A stretch of 7,509 nt of DNA from Actinomycetes bacterium (GTDB lineage: Bacteria; Actinomycetota; Acidimicrobiia; Acidimicrobiales; Bog-793), in assembly GCA_021823365.1 (NCBI GenBank), contig JAKAOD010000141.1:1-7509 (forward strand). Reading direction: 5' to 3'. Positions 1 to 5,582 of the stretch are shown piece by piece. Within the stretch, counting starts at the first letter, position 1, and each line of letters opens with the position of its first letter. The notes below the pieces were generated by a model. It was not told the DNA's origin, made no database searches, and was given only the letters and a program-made list of their open reading frames with translations. The translations under genes were made by a program, and so were the position numbers.

Positions 1-1203
1 CTCTGGTGGTACGTGCCTCGCGACTGTCCGGACGACGAATGGCACGGGTTGGTCGAGGCCGCCGTGGCGCTCTTGGACGAGCTCGGTCTGCCGCGCCTGG
101 CAGAAGTCGCCAGCTCCGACGCGACGCGCAAGGTGCTCGCCGCGTGGGCGGATGGACCTAAGAAGGGAGCGGCCGCCTTCCGTGCCGCTCACGCGAAGTC
201 GGGAGTCGAGGCGCCTGACACGGCGCTCCTCGCGTGGGGTTCGGTCATCGGGGTGGACGAAGTGCGTGCCCTCGAAGCCGTCGAGCGTGCGCTGGGCGAC
301 GAAATCGCCGCTGGCTACCTTGTTCCTGGCGCTCCGCGCTGGCAGGCCAGGGCTGCGTCGGTCACGGCAGCCGTACTGAGCCGGCCGCTCGACCTTCCGC
401 CTGGGCAGACTCTCGCCGGCATGGTCACCACCGAACGGATCGGGACCTGGATCGACACCACTCGGCACCCGGTGCATCAGGCATGGCGATCAGCCGTGGC
501 GAACCGCCTGCTTCACCCGATCGGACCGCCGTCCAACCCAGGGAATGCGGTCGCGCCGATGCGCTGGCTGCTGGAGCTCGCCGCCGGGCCCGGTGGTACG
601 GAGCTGACGCAGAGCTCCTACCTCGCCCGCGCGACCGTGGTGGCAGCAGTCGAACGCTTCGGCTGGTGGGACTGGGAGACGCCGCCCCGCTCGGAGGCCG
701 ATGTTCATCAGCTGTCGACGCTGCGCGACGCGGCCAACCGACTGCGGCTGCTCCGACGACGGGGGCGGCGGCTCCACGCCACGACCCGGGGGGTCGAGCT
801 CCTCGCCTCCCCGAAGCGGTTGTGGCAGGCAATCGCCATCGAGACCGAGGACGGCGAGAACTTCACCCGTTCGGTCACGGAGGTGGTCGGCCTTCGTCTC
901 CTGCAGGGACGGGTCGAGCAACGCGAGCTCGTCGCCGACGTCGCTCCGATCCTCCTTGCGCAGGGCTGGTCGACGGACAGTGGTCCGATCACCGTGGACC
1001 ACGCATCTTCAGCTGTTCATCGCCCACTTCGCTGGTGGCGACTGTTCAACGCCATCGACGAGGTCGAGGCGACGCGGGAGTACGGCACCGCTCGAGAGCT
1101 CACTCCCCACACGATCGCCCTGACTTCTGACGGCGAGCGCACGGTGCTCGCATACCTGCGCTCGCGGGCCGCCGGTCCGCGACATCGGGTGGGCGACGGC
1201 TGA
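1..1203 (+). CDS. Hypothetical helix-rich protein, probably 5'-truncated by the window edge
   Basis: I do not recognise this protein with confidence. The frame is open to base 1 (the four codons before the GTG at 13 read LWWY), and no convincing ribosome binding site precedes that GTG, so the true start is probably outside the window. Numbered from the GTG at 13 it has 396 residues and ends at TGA 1201-1203. It looks soluble: no signal peptide or membrane segment. It is rich in Arg, Ala and Leu, with a Trp-rich, basic stretch at about 216-275 (FGWWDW, then LRLLRRRGRR) that could form a winged-helix-like unit, and a second WW pair near 341. The middle and C-terminal part faintly recall the C-terminal region of actinobacterial pRiA4b ORF-3-like proteins, but that is memory only and the diagnostic N-terminal domain is not visible here. 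A 334-base gap separates it from the transporter genes, so a functional link is unlikely. Confidence 0.7.
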   Translation, partial: LWWYVPRDCPDDEWHGLVEAAVALLDELGLPRLAEVASSDATRKVLAAWADGPKKGAAAFRAAHAKSGVEAPDTALLAWGSVIGVDEVRALEAVERALGDEIAAGYLVPGAPRWQARAASVTAAVLSRPLDLPPGQTLAGMVTTERIGTWIDTTRHPVHQAWRSAVANRLLHPIGPPSNPGNAVAPMRWLLELAAGPGGTELTQSSYLARATVVAAVERFGWWDWETPPRSEADVHQLSTLRDAANRLRLLRRRGRRLHATTRGVELLASPKRLWQAIAIETEDGENFTRSVTEVVGLRLLQGRVEQRELVADVAPILLAQGWSTDSGPITVDHASSAVHRPLRWWRLFNAIDEVEATREYGTARELTPHTIALTSDGERTVLAYLRSRAAGPRHRVGDG

Positions 1204-1215
1204 CCCGGCTGTCGT

Positions 1216-1257
1216 GGGTTCGTCTCGACGGCCAGCGGGTTCGGCTCGACGGCCAGC
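1216..1257. repeat. Two-copy 21-bp tandem repeat
   Basis: Bases 1216-1236 and 1237-1257 are head-to-tail copies of a 21-bp unit that begins GGGTTCG and ends CTCGACGGCCAGC. They differ at one position, the eighth base (T against G). The repeat begins 12 bases after the stop codon of the upstream gene and is followed directly by a GC-rich palindrome. With only two copies it may be a simple slippage duplication. A role as paired protein-binding sites cannot be judged from sequence alone. Confidence 0.75.
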
Positions 1258-1259
1258 AG

Positions 1260-1273
1260 GCTCGCGCGCGAGC
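1260..1273. repeat. 14-bp perfect palindrome
   Basis: The sequence GCTCGCGCGCGAGC equals its own reverse complement. As RNA it could form a 5-bp stem with a CGCG loop. It lies 56 bases after the stop codon of the upstream gene and has no T tract behind it, so it is at best a weak transcript end signal or a dyad protein-binding site. Confidence 0.5.
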
Positions 1274-1478
1274 GTCGACCGCACCGAATGGTCCCGCAGA
1301 GCTGGGTCGTTGCCCCAGTCGTGCTCTGGTCCACCGGCACGAGCCTGACCAGTCCTCCGACACGTGGTGCGGCTGAGCGGGCGGCTCGCCCGAAATCGCC
1401 TCTGACCGCATGCCCAGAGCGACTCACATCGGTGTCATTCGAGGGCCGGGCCCGCCCGCGTTGCCAGCAGTGTTGCGG

Positions 1479-1485
1479 TAGCGTT
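1479..1485 (+). promoter_or_regulatory. Candidate -10 box of the transporter operon
   Basis: TAGCGTT fits the loose actinobacterial -10 pattern TANNNT and lies 52 bases before the start codon at 1538. The same 7-mer occurs at 5523-5529, 53 bases before the hydrolase start. No good -35 box is found at the normal spacing: the TTGCCA at 1461-1466 is only 12 bases away, so the call is weak. Confidence 0.25.
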
Positions 1486-1522
1486 CGCTCGCCCGCAAGC
1501 GGGAACGGAGTTTCGAACCAGT

Positions 1523-1527
1523 GGAGG
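1523..1527 (+). promoter_or_regulatory. Ribosome binding site of the solute-binding protein gene
   Basis: GGAGG (within GTGGAGGGG) lies 10 bases before the ATG at 1538. An out-of-frame ATG at 1531 is only 3 bases from this site and opens a frame without family resemblance, so the site supports 1538 as the start. The start codon itself sits in a small inverted repeat, GCATG-TCA-CATGC (1529-1541). Confidence 0.65.
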
Positions 1528-1537
1528 GGCATGTCAC

Positions 1538-3394
1538 ATGCGGCCATCTCGGAGGATCCTTGCATCGCTGACGGCCTGCTGCGCCGTCGCGGGAATGTTG
1601 GCCGTGACGGCGGCGGAGACCGCCCAGGCGGTACCGGCCCGCCACGCGTCGAAGGGGGGTGGTGTCGTCACCTTCGCCGAGCAACCCGGCGCGACGCCCA
1701 CCTACATCTTCCCTCTGTACAACGGCGCGAACTCCCAGAACGCCGACATCACGTACCTTCAGCCCCTCATGTGGCTTCCGCTGTACTGGTTCGGCCACCC
1801 GACAAGCAGCGCCGCCACCGTCAACTACAAGCTCTCGATGGCCGACCCACCAGTCTTCTCAAGCAGTGGCAAGACGATCACGATGAAGCTCAAGCGCTAC
1901 GTCTGGTCGACAGGTGCGCCGGTGACCGCTCGCGACATCGTGTTCTGGATGAACCTCGTAATGGCCGAGAAGACAAACTACGCGGGCTACGTCCCCGGGG
2001 GTTGGATGACACACGTCGCCGGCTACTCGGCGCCCTCCGCGGACACCTTCGTCCTCAAGATGACCAAGGCGTACAACCAGACGTACCTGCTCTACAACGG
2101 CTTGGCGACGATCACGCCCATCCCCCAGCACGCATGGGACAAGACGTCGACAACCGGTGCGATCGGCACGTATGACACGACGAGCGCCGGAGCGAAGTCC
2201 GTCTACAAGTTCCTGAACGCGCGCTCCGAGTCGCTCTCGACTTGGGCTACGACACGGCTCTGGCAGGTGGTAGACGGGCCCTGGCACCTGAAGCCGAACA
2301 CAGGTTTCCAAATCACGGGACAGGTCATCATGATCCCGAACAAGCGGTACTCCGGGCCCAACAAGCCGAAGATCAGCGAGTTCGAGGAGCTTCCCTTCAC
2401 GAGCGCTGCCGCGGAGTACAACGCGCTGCGGTCCGGCACCGTCGACTATGGCTACGTGCCTACCACAGACCTCGCGACGCTCGGGTCGCTGAAGGCGAGC
2501 GGATTCAAGATCGAGCCCTGGTACGAGTGGGGTCTCACCTTCCTGATCATCCAGTTCACGAATCCGAAGTACCAGGCGCTCGTGAGTCAGCTCTACATTC
2601 GCCAGGCGATGCAGATGCTGATCGACCAGCCCGAGTACATCAAGAAGCTCCTTGACGGCTACGCCACCCCCACCTACGGGCCGGTTCCGACGTTCCCGAA
2701 GTCGAGCTTTCTGGCAAAGGCGGAGAGCAAGAACCCTTATCCCTACAGCCCGACGAAGGCGAAGCAGCTGCTTTCTTCCCACGGCTGGACCATCCACTCC
2801 GGCGGCACCGACGTGTGCAGTAAGCCTGGGACGGGCGCTGGCAAGTGCGGCAAGGGAATATCGAGCAATACCAAGCTGGCGGTGTCGCTCATGTACCCGA
2901 GCGGTTTCCCGAACATCGCCAACGAGATCCAGGTGATGCGTTCGGCCTTCAACAACGTGGGCATCCACTTGACACTGTCGGAGGCTCCGGAGAACACCGT
3001 GCTCTCCGACTCGTTCAGCTGCATCGGAAAGTCCTCGGCCGAGTGTCCCGGTAGCACCCCAGAGCTGGCGATCATCTCCTCGCCCCTCTACACCTACGTT
3101 CCGATCTACTACCCGGATGGCACAAGCCTCTTCGGATGTGGTGGGGCAACCAACGCGGGCAACTACTGCGACAAGACCGCGAACCAAGAGATCACAGAGA
3201 TCGAGTCAGAGGGGAACGCGGCCTCACTCAAGACGCTGTACAAGTACCAGGAGTACGTGGCGAAGCAGCTACCGCTCCTGTGGTTCCCCAACGCCGCCTA
3301 CCAGATCTCAGCGATCTCCAACAAGCTGAAGGGGATCCCCGCACAGGACTCGACGGCCCACATCTACCCCTCGACATGGACGTTGAAGTCGTAA
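1538..3394 (+). CDS. Peptide-type ABC transporter solute-binding protein, family 5 (DppA/OppA-like)
   Basis: This is the extracytoplasmic receptor that captures a peptide-like ligand and delivers it to the two permeases encoded next. At 618 residues it is in the upper range for the SBP family 5 (SBP_bac_5). The N-terminus is an export signal: basic MRPSRR, a hydrophobic stretch, and a likely signal peptidase I site after A31 (AQA-VPA). A lipobox-like LTAC at 11-14 follows too short a hydrophobic core to be convincing. Family features include the early FAEQPGATPTYIFPLYNG region (46-63), YVWSTGAPVTARDIVFWM (121-138, the usual 'W.dG.pvTa.Dv.f' block) and IDQPEYIKKLLDGYATPTYGPVP-like sequence at 362-384. 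The mature part has six cysteines that fall in three close pairs (427/437, 495/503, 534/544), suggesting disulfides. The exact ligand cannot be read from the sequence; oligopeptides are most likely from the permease type, though related proteins bind nickel, sugars or other solutes. Confidence 0.93.
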   Translation: MRPSRRILASLTACCAVAGMLAVTAAETAQAVPARHASKGGGVVTFAEQPGATPTYIFPLYNGANSQNADITYLQPLMWLPLYWFGHPTSSAATVNYKLSMADPPVFSSSGKTITMKLKRYVWSTGAPVTARDIVFWMNLVMAEKTNYAGYVPGGWMTHVAGYSAPSADTFVLKMTKAYNQTYLLYNGLATITPIPQHAWDKTSTTGAIGTYDTTSAGAKSVYKFLNARSESLSTWATTRLWQVVDGPWHLKPNTGFQITGQVIMIPNKRYSGPNKPKISEFEELPFTSAAAEYNALRSGTVDYGYVPTTDLATLGSLKASGFKIEPWYEWGLTFLIIQFTNPKYQALVSQLYIRQAMQMLIDQPEYIKKLLDGYATPTYGPVPTFPKSSFLAKAESKNPYPYSPTKAKQLLSSHGWTIHSGGTDVCSKPGTGAGKCGKGISSNTKLAVSLMYPSGFPNIANEIQVMRSAFNNVGIHLTLSEAPENTVLSDSFSCIGKSSAECPGSTPELAIISSPLYTYVPIYYPDGTSLFGCGGATNAGNYCDKTANQEITEIESEGNAASLKTLYKYQEYVAKQLPLLWFPNAAYQISAISNKLKGIPAQDSTAHIYPSTWTLKS

Positions 3395-3422
3395 CCAACT
3401 GTCGTTGCTTTCCGACTGAACG

Positions 3423-3458
3423 CCACCGGCGTCACGCGGAACCGCGGGGCGTCGGTGG
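3423..3458 (+). promoter_or_regulatory. Intercistronic stem-loop between binding protein and permease genes
   Basis: CCACCGGCG (3423-3431) pairs with CGTCGGTGG (3450-3458) over 9 bp with one G-U pair. Inside it a second stem, CGCG-GAAC-CGCG (3435-3446), stacks across a 3-by-3 internal loop. No U tract follows, so a full intrinsic terminator is unlikely. In importer operons such structures often stabilise the 5' message or partly stop transcription, giving more binding protein than permease; that role is inferred here. Confidence 0.5.
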
Positions 3459-3485
3459 GGCTTCTTCCGAGTTGGACATCGCGCG

Positions 3486-4439
3486 GTGACGGGGTACCTG
3501 GTCCGGCGGATCACCCAAGCGATCGTGGTCCTGATCATCGTGACCATGATCGTCTTCGGAATCCTCCACTTCCTGCCCGGAAGCCCCGCTCGGGCCCTGC
3601 TCGGCGCGAAGGCGACGCCGGGCGCGATCCGAGCCTTCAACATCGCCAACGGCTACAACCGAGCGCTGCCGATGCAGTATCTCTTGTACCTTGACCGCCT
3701 GATCCACGGGAACCTCGGATTCTCATATCACTTCGACCAGTCAGTCGGCTCGCTGCTCGCGCTGGACCTCCCCAAGACCGCCCTCATGGTCGGAGTGGCC
3801 TATGCCCTCGCCATCCTGATCGCCATCCCGGTAGGCGTAAGCCAGGCGCTGCGGCGCAACAAGCCGCTGGACCATGCGTTCACGGTGCTCTCGTTCGTCG
3901 GCTACTCGATGCCGATCTTCTGGTTGGGAATGCTCCTGATCGTGCTGTTCGCGGTGCAGTACCACCTGTTTCCGGCAGAGGCGCCACAAGGCGCGAGCGT
4001 GGGCTCGGTTGTCCATGACCCAAGGGCGCTCGTCCTGCCGGTAGCCACCCTCACGATCGTCACGGTGGCGCAGTTCAGCCGCTTCATGCGCTCCTCGACG
4101 ATCGACAAGCTGCTGCAGGACTACATCCGAACCGCCAAGGCGAAGGGTGTTTCGCAACGTCAGCTCGTAACTCGTCACCTGCTGCGAAACAGCTTGCTGC
4201 CCATCATCACGTTGATCGGCCTCAGCCTTCCCGCAGTCCTGTCCGGAGCCGTCATCATCGAGGCGCTCTTCAACTATCCGGGCATGGGCTGGCTCTTCTG
4301 GACGGCGGCAGGATCACATGACTTCCCGGTCCTCATGGGTTTCACGGTGGTCGTGGCAGCAGCCACGGTGGTTGGCAATTTGCTCGCCGACATCGCGTAC
4401 GCCTTCTTGGACCCGCGCATCAGGTACGCATCCGAGTGA
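3486..4439 (+). CDS. dppB: Peptide-type ABC transporter permease, DppB/OppB family
   Basis: One of two inner-membrane subunits forming the translocation channel. The 317 residues match the usual DppB length. The N-terminus MTGYLVRRITQAIVVLIIV is typical of the family and supports the GTG start at 3486, although only a weak GTTGGA (3471-3476) precedes it. Hydrophobic segments are seen at about 10-30, 98-120, 134-158, 180-200, 238-260 and 282-308, giving the expected six spans. The cytoplasmic ATPase-coupling (EAA-type) loop is clear at about 213-240: YIRTAKAKG, then RHLLRNSLLP, with the conserved Gly at 221. It is followed by EALFNYPGMG (259-268), a strong family signature. The gene lies 91 bases after the binding-protein gene and overlaps the next gene by 4 bases (GTGA, 4436-4439), which indicates translational coupling of the two permeases. 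Confidence 0.95.
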   Translation: MTGYLVRRITQAIVVLIIVTMIVFGILHFLPGSPARALLGAKATPGAIRAFNIANGYNRALPMQYLLYLDRLIHGNLGFSYHFDQSVGSLLALDLPKTALMVGVAYALAILIAIPVGVSQALRRNKPLDHAFTVLSFVGYSMPIFWLGMLLIVLFAVQYHLFPAEAPQGASVGSVVHDPRALVLPVATLTIVTVAQFSRFMRSSTIDKLLQDYIRTAKAKGVSQRQLVTRHLLRNSLLPIITLIGLSLPAVLSGAVIIEALFNYPGMGWLFWTAAGSHDFPVLMGFTVVVAAATVVGNLLADIAYAFLDPRIRYASE

Positions 4440-5380
4440 GCTCGTTTCCCCTTCTCGACTCCGACTCTGCGATGAGACCCGCGCTTCCCGTGCAGCTGCC
4501 CGGCGATCCCGAGGGTTCGGGCATCACGCCGGCTCTGAGCGCGCGGCGTCTTGCCGCGCGCGAGCTCTTGCACAACCCGCTCGCGATGGTCGGCGTCGCG
4601 ATCATCGTCCTGATGGTCTTGTTCAGCTTCTGCGGCCCGCTCGTTTACCACACGAATCAGATCGCCACGAACGTCATGCAGATCAATCTTCCCCCCGGCA
4701 AGGGTCACCCCCTCGGGACCGACCAGGTCGGTTACGATGTCCTCGGGCGGCTGATGGTCGCTGGGCAGTCCTCACTCGAAGTCGGCCTTGCCGCCGCTGC
4801 CATCGCGGTGATGGTCGGCACGATGTGGGGAGCTGTCTCGGCTTTCGTTGGCGGGTGGGTGGACTCGATCTTGATGCGCATCGTCGACGCGCTCGTTGCT
4901 ATTCCGACCGTTCTCTTCGTACTGCTTCTCGCGGCCATCGTCACCCCGAGCGTGCTGACGATCATCTTCGTGCTGGGTTTCGTCTCCTGGCTCATCACGG
5001 CCCGGCTGGTGCGAGGCGAAGTGCTGGTGCTGCGGACGCTCGACTACGTCAGTGCATCGAAGATGACCGGAGAGGGCTCCCTGCGCATCGTGTTGCGCCA
5101 CATCGTCCGCAACGTGGTGGGAATCGTTGCCGTCCAGGCTACGTTCGAGGTCGCGAACGCGATCCTCTTGCTCGCCGCGCTGAGCTTTCTCGGTCTGGGA
5201 CCGCCACCCCCAGCAGTGAACTGGGGCGGGATGCTCACCACAGGGCTGAACTACATCTTTGACGGCTATTGGTGGCAGATCTACCCGGCTGGAATCTGCA
5301 TCGTGCTGACTGTCGTTGCCTTCAACCTGCTTGGCGACGCGACGCGCGACGCGCTGGACGTGCGCTTGCGGAGCAGGTGA
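4436..5380 (+). CDS. dppC: Peptide-type ABC transporter permease, DppC/OppC family
   Basis: The partner inner-membrane subunit that pairs with the DppB-type permease. It has 314 residues. A polar N-terminal tail of about 45 residues leads to the OppC_N region (ARELLHNPLAMVGVAIIVLM, about 41-60, first membrane span). The family block HPLGTDQVGYDVLGRLM (91-107) and four to five further spans between about 115 and 300 follow. Late signatures are FLGLGPPPPAVNWGGML (251-267) and NLLGDATRDALDVRLR (298-313). The ATPase-coupling loop at about 203-225 is a little degenerate: the usual EAARALG reads SASKMTG, keeping A207 and G212, and RHILPN reads RHIVRN. The GTG start at 4436 overlaps the preceding stop codon, and no separate strong ribosome binding site is visible. 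The adjacent ATPase genes usual in dpp/opp operons do not follow this gene. Confidence 0.95.
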   Translation: MSSFPLLDSDSAMRPALPVQLPGDPEGSGITPALSARRLAARELLHNPLAMVGVAIIVLMVLFSFCGPLVYHTNQIATNVMQINLPPGKGHPLGTDQVGYDVLGRLMVAGQSSLEVGLAAAAIAVMVGTMWGAVSAFVGGWVDSILMRIVDALVAIPTVLFVLLLAAIVTPSVLTIIFVLGFVSWLITARLVRGEVLVLRTLDYVSASKMTGEGSLRIVLRHIVRNVVGIVAVQATFEVANAILLLAALSFLGLGPPPPAVNWGGMLTTGLNYIFDGYWWQIYPAGICIVLTVVAFNLLGDATRDALDVRLRSR

Positions 5381-5422
5381 CGGCTTGGTCGTCCGAGAAG
5401 GTGATCGAGGAAGGTCCGCATC

Positions 5423-5463
5423 TCGGTCGGCGCCGGTTCTTGGGTGCCAATAGCGCCGACTGG
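5423..5463 (+). terminator. Candidate stem-loop transcript end signal after the permease genes
   Basis: An 11-bp stem containing three G-U pairs (5423-5433 with 5453-5463; core GTCGGCGC against GCGCCGAC) closes a 19-base loop that can itself pair TTGG with CCAA (5440-5450). It starts 43 bases after the dppC stop. There is no U tract behind it, so it may be an RNA-stabilising or partial termination element instead of a true terminator. Confidence 0.35.
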
Positions 5464-5522
5464 CCCGAGCCCGGGTACCGGGTCCGCCCGTTCGCTCCCG
5501 GACCACGTGTCGTCAGTCGGCC

Positions 5523-5529
5523 TAGCGTT
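5523..5529 (+). promoter_or_regulatory. Candidate -10 box of the hydrolase-dehydrogenase pair
   Basis: This is a second exact copy of TAGCGTT, 53 bases before the hydrolase start codon, almost the same distance as the copy before the binding-protein gene. No clear -35 element is visible at 16-18 bases upstream (sequence near GGACCA), so the evidence is the shared box and spacing only. Confidence 0.22.
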
Positions 5530-5547
5530 GCCGGTGCCGTAGCGACC

Positions 5548-5566
5548 ACCGCTGCACCACAGCGGT
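5548..5566 (+). promoter_or_regulatory. 7-bp inverted repeat just upstream of the hydrolase ribosome binding site
   Basis: ACCGCTG (5548-5554) and CAGCGGT (5560-5566) are perfect inverted repeats around a 5-base CACCA spacer. They lie between the candidate -10 box and the ribosome binding site, where either an operator or an RNA hairpin affecting translation could sit. No regulator gene is visible in the window to assign it to. Confidence 0.4.
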
Positions 5567-5572
5567 CGACCC

Positions 5573-5577
5573 GGGAG
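5573..5577 (+). promoter_or_regulatory. Ribosome binding site of the serine hydrolase gene
   Basis: GGGAG is 5 bases before the ATG at 5583, a workable spacing. It supports this start over later in-frame candidates. Confidence 0.5.
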
Positions 5578-5582
5578 ACCCC

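Larger units (their letters stand above)
1204..1537. other. 334-base intergenic region upstream of the transporter operon
   Basis: No credible gene is seen on either strand. The open frames here on the minus strand are low-complexity Arg/Pro/Ala-rich products typical of GC-rich shadow frames. The left part holds a 21-bp tandem repeat and a 14-bp palindrome, listed separately. The middle (about 1280-1440) shows nothing I can name. The right part (about 1450-1537) should carry the promoter and 5' leader of the binding-protein gene: a TAGCGTT box at 1479-1485, a small CCCG-CAAG-CGGG stem-loop at 1492-1503 and a purine-rich ribosome binding site at 1523-1527. No T-rich intrinsic terminator follows the upstream gene. 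Confidence 0.6.
5381..5582. other. 202-base intergenic region before the hydrolase gene
   Basis: No gene is supported here. The permease genes end and the hydrolase begins without the coupling seen at the other junctions. The gap contains a long stem-loop at 5423-5463, a 7-bp stem-loop at 5548-5566 next to the ribosome binding site, a second TAGCGTT box at 5523-5529 and a CACGTG palindrome (5504-5509). Together these suggest a boundary at which transcription may partly end and restart, although all genes run in the same direction. Confidence 0.5.

Noticed and set aside
1531..1533. ATG at 1531 as an alternative start for the binding protein
   Set aside because: It is out of frame with the binding protein, only 3 bases from the GGAGG, and opens a frame with no family resemblance.
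1204..1537. A tRNA or small RNA suggested by the GGGTTCG elements
   Set aside because: The GGGTTCG sequences belong to the tandem repeat. No cloverleaf arms or CCA-type 3' end could be paired around them.
1571..1582. Lipobox (LTAC, residues 11-14) that would make the binding protein a lipoprotein
   Set aside because: Only about four hydrophobic residues precede it after the basic N-terminus. A full hydrophobic core and an AQA cleavage site follow, so ordinary signal peptidase I processing fits better. It is not fully excluded.
1859..3187. 442-codon minus-strand open frame opposite the binding-protein gene
   Set aside because: It is the shadow of a confident gene. Its product is Arg/Val/Gly-rich with no recognisable motif, as expected from the complement of GC-rich codons.
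4318..5262. 314-codon plus-strand open frame across the two permease genes
   Set aside because: It crosses the junction of two clear membrane proteins in a different frame and encodes Arg-rich low-complexity sequence without membrane spans.
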